Assembly: GCF_017743995.1 (NCBI RefSeq)
Contig: NZ_JAGHRB010000017.1
Span: 1 to 64,000 of the forward strand
From: Ruegeria sp. R13_0
GTDB lineage: Bacteria > Pseudomonadota > Alphaproteobacteria > Rhodobacterales > Rhodobacteraceae
Reading direction: 5' to 3'
DNA: 64,000 nt
In this document: positions 27,569 through 36,614 of the stretch, piece after piece
Position numbering within the stretch: position 1 is the first letter of the stretch
How the letters are laid out: each line of letters begins with the position of its first letter
Notes under the pieces: generated by a model
Seen by the model: only the letters and a program-made list of their open reading frames with translations
Databases searched by the model: none
Told to the model about the DNA's origin: nothing
Position numbers and translations under genes: made by a program

Positions 27569-28534
27569 TCAGGAAAAGTCAGGCAGCAGAGTATCCGCCA
27601 GATGTTCGAGGGTTGTGTCGATTGGCGCTTGATTGAACCTTAGGTTCAGCGCGACGTGATTGACCCCGAGCGTTTCAATCTCGCGCAGATAACCGCGAAG
27701 GAAGTCGGTGCCAGATTGAAACCCAAGATGGATCGGGCGCGGAGGTGCAGAAGGGTCGGCAACAACATCGACATAGAGCGATTGCATAACAGGCTTATCC
27801 GGTTGACCTGCCGCCTTCAAACGTCTGCGGTAGGCCGCGATGACTTGACCCTGAGCCGCCGCATTGCGCGGATATGTCATCCAACCATCTCCGTTCTGTG
27901 CTACCCAATCAGGTGATTGTTGGCTGCCACCGGTTATGAGCATCGGCAGGCGCGTTCCATGCGGCTTAGGCAATAGATCAATCCCGCCATTCAGTTTGCC
28001 CTGTGCTTTTTGATGCGTCGGGTAAGCCGATCCAACGGCGCGGATGTACTCAACACTATCTCGGAAACGTGCCCCGCGATCTTCAAAGCTCTGGTTCATC
28101 GCCGGGTACTCCTCGGGCCGGTCGCCGGACGCGACACCCAAAAGTAACCGCCCGGCAGAGAGCACATCTGCCGTCGCTGCTGACTTGGCGACATGAGCGG
28201 GGTGACGCAATGGCAGGATCACGCTCGACGTTCCAAGCGCAATCCGATCCGTCGCCGTTGCCAATGCCCCCAGATAGACAAATGGATCGAAAACCTGCCC
28301 GGGGTCGCCAAAGCTTGGAACATTGAAGGGCACGTCCCGCAGCCAAAGTGCTGCGAACCCAAGCTCCTCGGCTTTCTGAGCCGCTTCCAAATGCCCTAGT
28401 AGCGTCGGTTCTGCCCCGACGGCATAGGCTTCGAGAGGCAATACAAGGCCGACGCTCAGTCGTCCGGGACGGAACACCTGGTTGTAGGCCAAATTGATTT
28501 GCTCAAACCCAGCCGGCTGCGTTTCATCCAACAT
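27569..28534 (-). CDS. LLM-class flavin-dependent oxidoreductase
   Basis: A 321-residue luciferase-like TIM-barrel enzyme; ATG 28534 follows GGAGGG. Family landmarks are LSVGLVLPLEA, the EELGFAALWLRDVPF strand, TDRIALGTSSVILPLRHPAHVAKSAAT (in parts), GRLLLGVASGDRPEEY and PMLITGGSQQSPDWVAQNGDGW. These proteins use FMNH2 or F420 to oxygenate or transfer hydride; alphaproteobacterial members mostly use FMN. The gene sits 13 bp from the CmcJ-like gene. The substrate is not known. Confidence 0.85.
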   Translation of the reverse strand: MLDETQPAGFEQINLAYNQVFRPGRLSVGLVLPLEAYAVGAEPTLLGHLEAAQKAEELGFAALWLRDVPFNVPSFGDPGQVFDPFVYLGALATATDRIALGTSSVILPLRHPAHVAKSAATADVLSAGRLLLGVASGDRPEEYPAMNQSFEDRGARFRDSVEYIRAVGSAYPTHQKAQGKLNGGIDLLPKPHGTRLPMLITGGSQQSPDWVAQNGDGWMTYPRNAAAQGQVIAAYRRRLKAAGQPDKPVMQSLYVDVVADPSAPPRPIHLGFQSGTDFLRGYLREIETLGVNHVALNLRFNQAPIDTTLEHLADTLLPDFS

Positions 28535-28547
28535 GTCTGACCCTCCA

Positions 28548-29324
28548 TTAAAAGCGCACCAAAGTGCGGCTTTCGATGCTTTTGCGAATGGTAGTGATGT
28601 TTGGATCCTCGACCATATCGAGTGCGCTATGAGCAATCGAAGCCAGGCCTTGATTGTCATAGATGTTGAAGACCGCGACCTCATCCGGTGTCATCTTGGA
28701 TTGATAGATCCACTCATGTTTGGGGTTTCCCGCCAGCCCCATGATTTGCCCCACGCGGTCAGAATAGATCAGGTCCAGTAGAATCCAGTCAGACGGGTCG
28801 ACAGACGACGGCCGTACAAAGCCCAGGGGTGCCGAATTGATCACGTGCTCTAAAGGACGCCATACGTTGACAAAGGCAAAATGACCTTGCGCCCACTCCG
28901 CTGCGGTCTCGGCGCCCAGCAAGTCGACAAGCCGCTGTTCGGCTCCGTCCTTGCTGTAATCGCTATGAACATTGCGCGCCGGTTTACGTATTGCTTCGGG
29001 ATCGTCCACCCGAACAGTGTGATCAAAAACCACGACCTCTCTGGCACCAAGCATGTCCTGCAGCATGGCCTTGAGCTCCGCATCGTAAATCGGTTTCCAG
29101 CTGTCGCCTGCAAAGTCTCGGACCTGCGTTTCAAGTGGCATGATTTCAACGGCATCACACGCAAAAGAAACCGACGAGGTCGTTGCGCGGTTGTCTGTTA
29201 GCACAACGGATGTTGCAACAAGTTCAGGGGAAATCAGGTTGCCAGCGACCCCGCCAACATCAAGCTCAAAAGCTTGCCGGTAGGATTTGTGAACATGGTA
29301 GTTGACCGTGGCCGTCTTTGTCAT
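28548..29324 (-). CDS. CmcJ/NvfI-type oxidoreductase (Fe/2-oxoglutarate-like)
   Basis: A 258-residue protein resembling the CmcJ/NvfI/AsaB group, known from cephamycin (7-alpha methoxylation) and fungal natural-product clusters. The motif run is VFDHTVR, then RNVHSDYS (probable iron ligands His and Asp), then FAFVNVWRPLE and a late WIYQSKMTPDEVAVFNIYD. The mid-sequence VHxD followed by VNVWRP is the clearest sign. It is the promoter-proximal gene of the five-gene cluster, divergent from a LysR regulator. An oxidative step on a small molecule is likely, but the substrate cannot be named. Confidence 0.65.
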   Translation of the reverse strand: MTKTATVNYHVHKSYRQAFELDVGGVAGNLISPELVATSVVLTDNRATTSSVSFACDAVEIMPLETQVRDFAGDSWKPIYDAELKAMLQDMLGAREVVVFDHTVRVDDPEAIRKPARNVHSDYSKDGAEQRLVDLLGAETAAEWAQGHFAFVNVWRPLEHVINSAPLGFVRPSSVDPSDWILLDLIYSDRVGQIMGLAGNPKHEWIYQSKMTPDEVAVFNIYDNQGLASIAHSALDMVEDPNITTIRKSIESRTLVRF

Positions 29325-29422
29325 TTGCGCCTCGTGCCTAAGCTCAGCTGTCTCTGAGAAAGGGATTTAACGTCGATCAAATTGCAGATAAACTGCCCAT
29401 TTATGTATTGATAATTCGGATA
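29325..29422. promoter_or_regulatory. Divergent promoter region of LysR and the oxidoreductase cluster
   Basis: This 98-bp interval separates the LysR gene from the CmcJ-like gene and must hold both promoters. Its right end is AT-rich (TTATGTATTGATAATTCGGATAAT), with an imperfect inverted repeat ATTGATAATTCGGATAAT of the T-N11-A kind used by LysR proteins. No boxes could be fixed with confidence. Confidence 0.4.
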
Positions 29423-30343
29423 ATGAACATAATGGGCTTAGACACAGACGCGCTTCGATTGTTTATAAGGGCAGCAGACATGCTGAACATCAGCGCGGCG
29501 GGGCGTGATCTGGGCATGGCCCCAGCGGTCTCCAGCGCAAGGCTTGCCAAGCTGGAGCAGAACCTCGGTTTCGAGCTATTGCACCGCACGACGCGTAAAG
29601 TGTCGTTGTCGGTGGAAGGAGCGGATTTCCTGCCCTTCGCCCGTGAGATCATTGCGCAGGAAGAGGCTGCATTTGCTGCTTTGGGCAAGCAAACGACAAC
29701 GATCAAGGGGACATTGCGTTTCGCCGCGCCAAGCAGTTTTGCACAGCTCTACATCGCGCCAATCCTGCCAAAGTTTCTTGAACAGCACCCCGATCTCACG
29801 CTCGATCTGCGCCTGTCCGATGTGCAGTTCGATCTGATAGAAGGAAGCTATGATCTTGCACTCAGGAACGCGCCACTTGTCGACACCAGCCTGAAGGGCC
29901 GCAAACTCGCTGATGACCAGCGAATTCTGTGTGCCGCGCCTCACTACCTCGACACGCACGGCGTTCCTGAAACACCAGTCGATTTGACAAACCACCGTCT
30001 GATCGCTTTCCAAAACCTCCAACCGCGTTCACTGACAGGACCGGCAGGCGAACAAGCTATTTTCGATCCCGCATCAGCCAAAGGCCAATTGATTATCGAT
30101 GACGGTCAAAGCCAGGTTCGCGCCACACTAGCCGGAGCCGGTATTTCTTTGAATGCTCGATGGAGCGTGCATGACCAACTGAAGTCAGGTCGTTTGGTAC
30201 GCGTTCTTCCAAACTTTGAGGTTAGTGAAGACATTGTCTTGTGGTTGATCTATCCCAAGTCCAACGTGCTGTCACCTAAAGTGCGTGTTTTCATGGACTT
30301 TCTGGTTGCAGAGATTGGCGCAAATCCCCCTTGGGAAACGTGA
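29423..30343 (+). CDS. LysR-family transcriptional regulator
   Basis: A 306-residue LTTR. The N-terminal winged helix reads ALRLFIRAADMLNISAAGRDLG, AVSSARLAKLEQNLGFELLHRTTRKVSLS in parts, and the effector domain spans about residues 90-300 with GTLRFAAPSSFAQLYIAPIL. Start candidates are ATG 29423 and ATG 29432; neither has a strong ribosome site. It is divergent from the five oxidoreductase-cluster genes and probably activates them in response to a pathway metabolite. Confidence 0.88.
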   Translation: MNIMGLDTDALRLFIRAADMLNISAAGRDLGMAPAVSSARLAKLEQNLGFELLHRTTRKVSLSVEGADFLPFAREIIAQEEAAFAALGKQTTTIKGTLRFAAPSSFAQLYIAPILPKFLEQHPDLTLDLRLSDVQFDLIEGSYDLALRNAPLVDTSLKGRKLADDQRILCAAPHYLDTHGVPETPVDLTNHRLIAFQNLQPRSLTGPAGEQAIFDPASAKGQLIIDDGQSQVRATLAGAGISLNARWSVHDQLKSGRLVRVLPNFEVSEDIVLWLIYPKSNVLSPKVRVFMDFLVAEIGANPPWET

Positions 30344-30527
30344 GCTCAGATAGAATTTAGCGCGCTGTCACGCATCTAACCCCAATGTCGGAGACAGGCA
30401 TTGAGCTGACATGCCTCATCCAATCGCAAAAGTCTGGTTTGTCCGCGATACGAGTTGGTACATTTCCAGACCTTGCGCTTGCAGTGAATGGCGGCTCTGG
30501 GCCGCCAGCGCCGACGGCCCGAAGTTG

Positions 30528-31159
30528 TTAAATTTCAATGACCTCGGCGATTGCGAGCGCATATTTAAGTTCGACGCCCAAGTGTCGGACTTTGCCGTCC
30601 ATCTTGGTCTGTCCAAGCAGAAGCCGAACCGCCCGCAAGCTGCCGGTCTTCTCGTAAATCTGGGTTACCTTTGTTCGCCTTATCGAATGCGTGCTGTAGG
30701 CACTCGCCTCAATACCGATTGATGTGACCCAATCGCGGACGATCCGTGCATATTAGCGTGTCGAGATATGAAGACGCTCATGGAAGCGGCCCAGCCAAAG
30801 GTACACTGAGCCGACCATAAGTTCATTCTCCATCCACTTCTCAACTGAAGCTCTGGTTCCTTCTGATATTTCAAAGCGTACAGGTTTCTGGGTTTTGCGT
30901 TGCAGAACGGACGCGCGCTCCTTGATTTGGCCAGATGCCATGACGTCCACGGCTTTCATCTTCACCAGGTCACAGCCTCGAAGCTTGCTGTCGATTGCCA
31001 TGTTGAACAGCGCAAGGTCGTGAAATATTTTGCCAATTCAAGGTGTTCACGGATTGCCCAGACATGCTTTGGCTTCGATGGTCGTCTCTGAGCGACAATG
31101 CGGCCTTTGTTCCATGCAGGGCGAAGTGCCTGAATGGCTGGTTGGTTTCGTGTTTCCAT
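30528..31159 (-). pseudogene. Tyrosine recombinase/integrase, degenerate copy 2
   Basis: Second copy of the integrase at 23220-23851, same strand. ATG 31159 starts METRNQPAIQALRPAW, KHVWAIREHLELA; the frame breaks near 31020 and resumes as MAIDSKLRGCDLVKMKAVDV, ISEGTRASVEKWM to HISTR, then a TAA near 30752, after which the C-terminal part is still readable (RLLLGQTKMDGKVRHLGVELK) to the stop at 30528-30530. The active-site segment reads VRHLG, so the catalytic Tyr is replaced by His. About 115 bp upstream of both copies are also similar, so a longer unit was duplicated. Confidence 0.85.
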
Positions 31160-31302
31160 GACTGATCATCCGAGCCACCATGCCCTAAGCAACGACAACC
31201 CAACGTTAACGAGGGACCTTGTCACAGGATTGCTGCGCTACCTCCGAGGTCTGCTCCGAGACCAAAATCACCGATGCTGCAGATGGAGCAAACTGCCCCA
31301 AA

Positions 31303-31527
31303 TCACGCGAGGCTGCGGTTCTGGCGGAATTGATGGAATCTCCTTACAAGGCTGGCAGTCCTTCGTTGCATGCCAATTTGGCGGATTGCTGAAACTGGGG
31401 GAATGCGTGAATTGATTTTTCGGATCACGTTGACCAGTTGAATCCCATCTAAAGCAGGTACCGCTCTAACACATGACTTGAGGCCTAAAGTCGGTTTTCC
31501 TTCTTTTCCAGAGAGAAGAGCACACAA
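31303..31527 (-). pseudogene. Possible transposase C-terminal remnant
   Basis: On the minus strand a segment ALDGIQLVNVIRK, followed in another frame by PQFQQSAKLA, resembles the end of IS6-like transposases (a GIE-hMHMIRKG motif, then a QFYxLA tail). The match is short and broken by frame changes. It lies between the second integrase remnant and the GMC gene, a stretch (31160-31567) that otherwise holds no gene. Confidence 0.25.
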
Positions 31528-31567
31528 TCAAAGCGCGAGATCAAACACGTTACCCTTAGTTGTTGCT

Positions 31568-33163
31568 TCAGGCATCCGCACCTATCAAATCGCTGGCCCT
31601 TTCGCCGATCATGATGGCTGGCGCATTGGTGTTACCACTGACGATTTCCGGCATGATTGAGCAGTCGGCCACACGCAGGTTAGCTATACCATGTATTTTT
31701 AGTTTTGCATCTACGACCGATGCTTCGGTGCTTCCCATCGCGCAAGTGCCGGTAGGATGATAGATGGATGCGGTGTTTGATCTTACCCAGTCCAGCGTGC
31801 CTTCATAGTCGTCGCAACTCAGCTGAGCAGTTGGCCGAAATTCCTCTGAAATCTTTGAGGCCAAAGGATTATGCTTGGCTATTCTGCGGGCGATGTTCAC
31901 CCCGTCAACAATGGTTCGGCAATCCGTTTCAGTGGACAGATAGTTCGGTATAATTTTGACATATTTAGAGGGATCCGGGCCGTTCAAGCGTAGCTCCCCC
32001 CGGCTTTCAGGGCGCAGTTGGCAGACCGACATGGTAAAGGCTGAGAACGGATGAACACCCTCGCCAGGGCTGTCGGCGGACCAGGGCTGAACGTGAAACT
32101 GGATATCGGGGGTTTCTACATCCTCGCGGGTTTTCATGAACCCGGTGGCAAGGCTGGCGGCCATGGTCATAGGACCAGCACGGAACAGTGCGTATTTCAG
32201 GGCGATACGCGCCTGATTGAACAGGCTGCGGACTTCATCATTCAGCGTCGGCTCATTGCATTTGAACACGAGCCGGGCCTGCAAGTGATCTTGTAGCCCT
32301 TTGCCGACACCGGGCAGGGCGTGCAGGGGCTCGATGCCGTTTTCTTTCAGGTGGTCCGGGTCTCCGATCCCTGAAAGCATCAGGATCTGTGGCGAGTTTA
32401 TCGCTCCGCCGGACAGAATGATTTCACGCCGGACGGTCAGGGATTTTTCTGCGCCAGAGCGATCCCGGTACACCAGTCCGGTTGCTTTTTTTCCCTCCAG
32501 AACCACGCGCGTAACGAGTGCATTTGTAATGATGTTTAGGTTTTGTCGATCCCGGATGGGTTTCAGGTAGGCAACGGCAGCGCTGCACCGGCGGCCATTG
32601 CGGGTGGTCAGTTGGAAATACCCCACCCCCTCTTGTTCCGCGCCGTTGTAATCGGGGTTGAACGGATAGCCCGCCGCCTGCGCTGCGGCCACCCACGCGT
32701 CACAGATCGGGCGTTGAATACGCATATTGGATACGGACAAGGGCCCACCAACGCCATGGAACTCGTCTTCACCTCGCTCCTGGTCTTCGCAGCGCTTGAA
32801 AAGGGGCAGGACATCGTCCCAGCCCCAGCCCTCATTGCCCATTTGCCGCCAGCGATCATAGTCCTCTTTCTGCCCACGAACGTAGAGCAAACCGTTCAAT
32901 GAGGACGACCCGCCCAGCACTTTACCACGTGGCCAGTCGATGGATCGACCGTTCAGCCCAGGATCAGGTTCGGTGCGATAACACCAATCGACCGATGGGT
33001 TGTGCATGGTTTTGAAGTAGCCAACGGGGATGTGAATCCATGGGTTGGTATCGCGGCCACCTGCCTCAAGTAACGCGACGGTCGTGTTAGGATCAGCGCT
33101 CAGCCGGTTGGCAATGACGCAGCCAGAAGACCCGGCGCCCACAACCGCATAATCCACTTCCAT
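31568..33163 (-). CDS. GMC-family FAD oxidoreductase (choline dehydrogenase-like)
   Basis: A 531-residue GMC enzyme; ATG 33163 follows GAGGAGG. The FAD motif is VVGAGSSGCVIANRLS, GMC signature 1 is WPRGKVLGGSSSLNG, signature 2 is SGGAINSPQILMLSGIG, and the C-terminal YHPTGTCAMG and GNTNAPAIMIGERASD blocks carry the catalytic His and Asn. The enzyme oxidises an alcohol to an aldehyde or ketone in the cytoplasm (no signal peptide). It is divergent from a TRAP transporter, so its substrate is probably the compound imported or a product of it. It should not be called betA without more evidence. Confidence 0.88.
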   Translation of the reverse strand: MEVDYAVVGAGSSGCVIANRLSADPNTTVALLEAGGRDTNPWIHIPVGYFKTMHNPSVDWCYRTEPDPGLNGRSIDWPRGKVLGGSSSLNGLLYVRGQKEDYDRWRQMGNEGWGWDDVLPLFKRCEDQERGEDEFHGVGGPLSVSNMRIQRPICDAWVAAAQAAGYPFNPDYNGAEQEGVGYFQLTTRNGRRCSAAVAYLKPIRDRQNLNIITNALVTRVVLEGKKATGLVYRDRSGAEKSLTVRREIILSGGAINSPQILMLSGIGDPDHLKENGIEPLHALPGVGKGLQDHLQARLVFKCNEPTLNDEVRSLFNQARIALKYALFRAGPMTMAASLATGFMKTREDVETPDIQFHVQPWSADSPGEGVHPFSAFTMSVCQLRPESRGELRLNGPDPSKYVKIIPNYLSTETDCRTIVDGVNIARRIAKHNPLASKISEEFRPTAQLSCDDYEGTLDWVRSNTASIYHPTGTCAMGSTEASVVDAKLKIHGIANLRVADCSIMPEIVSGNTNAPAIMIGERASDLIGADA

Positions 33164-33215
33164 GACTGCCTCCTCCTCACGCCGTCGAAAAAACTCTATG
33201 CAAGATGCAAGAAAT

Positions 33216-33225
33216 ATACTAGTAT
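33216..33225. promoter_or_regulatory. Palindrome ATACTAGTAT in GMC/TRAP divergent promoter
   Basis: A perfect 10-bp palindrome flanked by A/T-rich arms (AAAT on the left, TTTTTT on the right) in the 108-bp gap between the GMC gene and dctP. IclR-type regulators bind such short AT-rich palindromes, and an IclR gene closes the TRAP operon. The link is inferred. Confidence 0.5.
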
Positions 33226-33271
33226 TTTTTGATACAAAACGTCTCAATAATTGCGATCAGGGAGGTAAGCA

Positions 33272-34510
33272 ATGGAGATCGGTAAGAAACTAAGTGGGAT
33301 TTCGCGGCGGGATTTCTTCCGCGTGGCTGGCCGTTACGGTATGAGTTCGACTCTGCTGGCAGCGGGTGGGTTTGGTGGAGCGATGAGCTTGGCCAACCTG
33401 GCGCAAGCGGCTGAATCCACGTATGAAAAACGGTTCTCAAAAGAGCCCAAGCACACGCTGAAGTTTGGCGCTTCAGGCTTCAATACTCGCAACCTTCTGA
33501 TCGAACGTGCCGGTGCTATCGAGTTTGCGCGCGATCTTGAAGAGCGCACAGATGGTGAGATTCGGATCGAGTTCATCGGCGACAATCAGATCTGCGGACA
33601 GCTTAGCTGTGTTGAAAAAACCCAGCAGGGAATCGTTGATATCTACGCCGCTTCGACTCAGAACTCGGCTGGCGGCGCGCCGTATCTGAACGTGTTGGAC
33701 TACGCCTATATGTTCCCAAGCCGCGCGGCGCAGTACCACTTCTTCTACAGCCCTGCGAGCCAGCGCATTCTCCGCGACCCCCTGGAGAAACGGCATGGGC
33801 TGAAGTTCCTGTTTACCCATTGCGAACTGCGCGGCCTGCAAATGGGCTCGACCTTTGCGGACAAGCCCACAGTAACCAAACTGGAAGAGCTGTTCGGCAC
33901 CAAGAACCGCGTGACCGGCACGCAGTTGGGCCGGATTGCAATGCAGTTGCTGAACCTGAACCCGGTTCCGGTGGCCTGGGAAGAGACACTGGACGCTCTG
34001 AAAACAGGCCTGATTGACGGGGCTGAAACTTGGGCCTCTGCTGTGGCTTACGCCAATATGGCGCCGGTGGTTTCGCAGTCGGTGAACCTTAAGTTCTTCT
34101 GTGGCACCGAGCATACCTCGATGTCGGCCAAGGTCTTCGATAGCCTCGGAGGCGAGTTGCAGGACGCAGTGATGGAGTCTTCCTACTTCACTCAGGCGTT
34201 GATCCAAGGTGCGAATGAGGCTGCGTTGTTGAACACAGTTGGCTTCTCGGAGCCGCAGCTTCCCAACACGATCTTTGCCGAAAACGGTGTCCGCCCGGCC
34301 TTCTTGCCGGACGATCAGATCAAACTGGCTGAAGAGATGTGCGCTCCGAACTACAACCCTGAGCCTTGGGCGCAGTGGCGTGAACGCCTGAATAAATGGG
34401 CAGGCGGCATTGATACGTATCAGGAAATCTACGACATCGCGCGTGAAATTCCGGCCGATACCCTGCCGGAAAACGTCGAGCCGCGTCGTTGGTGGATGGG
34501 TCAAGCCTGA
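33272..34510 (+). CDS. TRAP transporter substrate-binding protein (DctP family), Tat-exported
   Basis: A 412-residue periplasmic binding protein. GGGAGG precedes ATG 33272. The N-terminus has a twin-arginine signal (SRRDFFRVAGRYGMSSTLLAA) ending near AQAAE, so it is exported folded. The mature protein begins HTLKFGASGFN and carries the RxxQ-like region GRIAMQLLNLNPVPVAWEETLDALKTGLIDGAETW, quoted in part, where the carboxylate-binding Arg normally sits. DctP proteins bind organic acids or related anions. It leads the operon dctP-dctQ-dctM-iclR and is divergent from the GMC oxidoreductase. Confidence 0.88.
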   Translation: MEIGKKLSGISRRDFFRVAGRYGMSSTLLAAGGFGGAMSLANLAQAAESTYEKRFSKEPKHTLKFGASGFNTRNLLIERAGAIEFARDLEERTDGEIRIEFIGDNQICGQLSCVEKTQQGIVDIYAASTQNSAGGAPYLNVLDYAYMFPSRAAQYHFFYSPASQRILRDPLEKRHGLKFLFTHCELRGLQMGSTFADKPTVTKLEELFGTKNRVTGTQLGRIAMQLLNLNPVPVAWEETLDALKTGLIDGAETWASAVAYANMAPVVSQSVNLKFFCGTEHTSMSAKVFDSLGGELQDAVMESSYFTQALIQGANEAALLNTVGFSEPQLPNTIFAENGVRPAFLPDDQIKLAEEMCAPNYNPEPWAQWRERLNKWAGGIDTYQEIYDIAREIPADTLPENVEPRRWWMGQA

Positions 34511-34521
34511 TAAGCTTATGT

Positions 34522-34547
34522 GAACCGGCCCTTATACGGGCCGGTTC
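34522..34547 (+). other. Strong intercistronic hairpin after dctP
   Basis: GAACCGGCCC (34522-34531) pairs perfectly with GGGCCGGTTC (34538-34547) across a six-base loop. It is followed by A residues rather than T, so it is more likely an mRNA-stabilising or processing hairpin than a terminator, keeping binding-protein mRNA in excess over the membrane subunits. Confidence 0.65.
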
Positions 34548-34579
34548 CAAAAAACACACCGACTGGGAGGACGGGGTAC

Positions 34580-35245
34580 ATGTCGTTATGGGCAGACATA
34601 GGCGCGATCTTCAGCGCCTTTCTCAGCCAGGATTCGTTCGAGATTCAATCCGCTCTGGAATCTGACGCTGCTTGGGTTCTGGGTGCAGTGGCCTCTGCAC
34701 TTGGCGGGTTTCTGGTCATGCTGGTCTATCGAAAGGTGCCCTTCATAGAACGCCATCTGGAACGATCGGTGATGGTTTATTCCTATCTTGCCATTGCACT
34801 GATCATTTTCTGGGGCGTGATCGACCGCTTCGTGTTTAACGACCAAGAGCCATGGTCAACGACCATTCCACCTCTGCTTTTTATGGTCATGGCGTGGTTC
34901 GGGGCGTCTTACAACGTACGCCTTCGCACGCATCTGAGTTTCAGTGAATTCCGCACTGCGATGCCGAGGGCAGGGCAACTCACTTGCCTGATCCTTGATG
35001 CGGTTCTGTGGTTTATCTTCGCGGTGATTGTCATTGTTACCACAACCCGACTGGTCGCCCTGTCTGCGTCAAATTTCCAGATCGTACTGGGTACCGACAA
35101 CGTCATGCAGTGGTGGTTCCTTCTTGCTGCTCCTCTGTCTTTCTTCTTGATGGTCGGGCGCGTGTTTCAAAACCTCGCGGATGATCTGCACAATTGGAAA
35201 ACAGGCGAGCCGCTCATCAAGCAGGCCGTGATCGGAGCAGACTAA
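34580..35245 (+). CDS. TRAP transporter small membrane subunit (DctQ-like)
   Basis: A 221-residue protein with ATG 34580 after GGGAGG. It has four hydrophobic segments (near residues 33-50, 65-85, 92-110 and 145-165, with a fifth near 185), typical of DctQ. Membership is inferred from the fold pattern and its place between dctP and dctM; sequence is poorly conserved in this family. It shares one base of its stop with the dctM start. Confidence 0.8.
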   Translation: MSLWADIGAIFSAFLSQDSFEIQSALESDAAWVLGAVASALGGFLVMLVYRKVPFIERHLERSVMVYSYLAIALIIFWGVIDRFVFNDQEPWSTTIPPLLFMVMAWFGASYNVRLRTHLSFSEFRTAMPRAGQLTCLILDAVLWFIFAVIVIVTTTRLVALSASNFQIVLGTDNVMQWWFLLAAPLSFFLMVGRVFQNLADDLHNWKTGEPLIKQAVIGAD

Positions 35246-36603
35246 TGACAGATGGAACCATGGTCACACTGATCTCGCTTGGGGTCACTTTTCTATTCAT
35301 GCTGGGCGTACCGGTTCTGCTGGTCATCGGCTACTGGGTCATCGGTTGTTCCTTTGTCCTTGGCTTGACGCTCGACAATATGGGCGCCGAGTTGCTGAAC
35401 GTCTTCAACAAAGGTTTCGCTTTGCTGGCGATGCCGCTGTTCATCCTGACAGGAGACCTGATCAACAAGTCCGGCATCGCGCGGCGTCTCAGCGACTTCG
35501 CCTATGCCTGTCTGGGCTGGATACGCGGCGGGCTGGCGATGGCCTCTTTGGGGGCGTGCGGGTTGTTCGCCGCTATTTCGGGCTCGAACTCGGCCACGAC
35601 CGCCACCATTGGTTCCATGCTGCACCCAGAGATGGTTAAGGGCGGTTATGACGAACGGTTCAGCGCGGCCACTGCGGCGGCGGGGGGCACGGTGGGGATT
35701 ATCATTCCGCCTTCGATTATCTTCATTGTCTATGGGTTCCTGATGAACCTGCCGATTTCGGAACTGTTCGTCGCGGGTATTCTGCCGGGTGCGTTGATGG
35801 TCTTTGGAATGCAGTTTGCCTGCTGGATCATCTGTCGCATGAACGGCTGGGGCCACTTGATCCCGCTGCAACTGAACCGGGTGCTGAAAACCGCGTTCGG
35901 TGCATGGCTGGGTTTCTTCGCCATCGGGCTGGTGCTGTGGGGCATCTATACCGGTAAATTCTCACCCACCGAAGCGGCGGGTGTGACCGTTGGCTTCTGT
36001 GTGATCGCCGGGTTGGTCAGCTATCCGATCAACCGGATCATGGGCGCACGGAACGATATTCCACCGACCGAAAAAAGCTATGCCGAGATGTTCGTGGTCG
36101 AAGGCTTTACGATCCCCGAGATCCCCTCAATTGTGATCCGATCAGCCCAGATCACAGGTATCCTCGCCCCGCTTATCGCAATTTCAGTGGTGATGCAGCA
36201 AATCCTGTCGCTGCTGGGGGCGCAAGAAACCATTGGGAACTTTGTAACCTCAATGGGCGGCTACCACGCTGTTCTGTTCACCTCGATGGTGATCGTCTTC
36301 TTCTCGGGGATGGTGTTGGAAAGCTTGCCAGTGACGATCATCCTTGCGCCAATCCTCGCGCCAATCGCGGCTTCGGTCGGGATAGATCCGATCCATTTCT
36401 CGGTGATTTTCCTGGTGGGCGCGTCTATCGGCTTTATCACTCCGCCCTACGGTTTGAACCTCTATGTGGCATCAGGAGTGACGGGTGTACCCTACTTCCG
36501 GCTCTTGCGATACACGGTGCCTTATCTGGTTGCTTTGCTGTCGGTATGGATCTTGGTGTCGCTTGTGCCCGATCTGGCCTTGATCCTGCTGCCAAATAAC
36601 TAG
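35245..36603 (+). CDS. TRAP transporter large membrane subunit (DctM)
   Basis: A 452-residue permease with about a dozen membrane segments. Family landmarks are MPLFILTGDLINKSGIARRL, the GLAMASLGACGLFAAISGSNSATTATIG block, GGTVGIIIPPSIIFIVYG and GASIGFITPPYGLNLYV, quoted in parts. It is the Na+- or H+-coupled transport channel. It overlaps dctQ by one base (TAATG), so translation is coupled. Confidence 0.92.
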   Translation: MTDGTMVTLISLGVTFLFMLGVPVLLVIGYWVIGCSFVLGLTLDNMGAELLNVFNKGFALLAMPLFILTGDLINKSGIARRLSDFAYACLGWIRGGLAMASLGACGLFAAISGSNSATTATIGSMLHPEMVKGGYDERFSAATAAAGGTVGIIIPPSIIFIVYGFLMNLPISELFVAGILPGALMVFGMQFACWIICRMNGWGHLIPLQLNRVLKTAFGAWLGFFAIGLVLWGIYTGKFSPTEAAGVTVGFCVIAGLVSYPINRIMGARNDIPPTEKSYAEMFVVEGFTIPEIPSIVIRSAQITGILAPLIAISVVMQQILSLLGAQETIGNFVTSMGGYHAVLFTSMVIVFFSGMVLESLPVTIILAPILAPIAASVGIDPIHFSVIFLVGASIGFITPPYGLNLYVASGVTGVPYFRLLRYTVPYLVALLSVWILVSLVPDLALILLPNN

Positions 36604-36614
36604 AATGTTGCGGG

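Noticed and set aside
31568-33163. Naming the GMC gene betA (choline dehydrogenase)
   Set aside because: The neighbours are a TRAP transporter and IclR, not betB, betI or a choline transporter; GMC family membership alone does not fix the substrate.
33473-34504. A 343-codon open frame antisense to dctP
   Set aside because: No conserved motif; the plus strand carries the Tat signal and TRAP binding-protein pattern.
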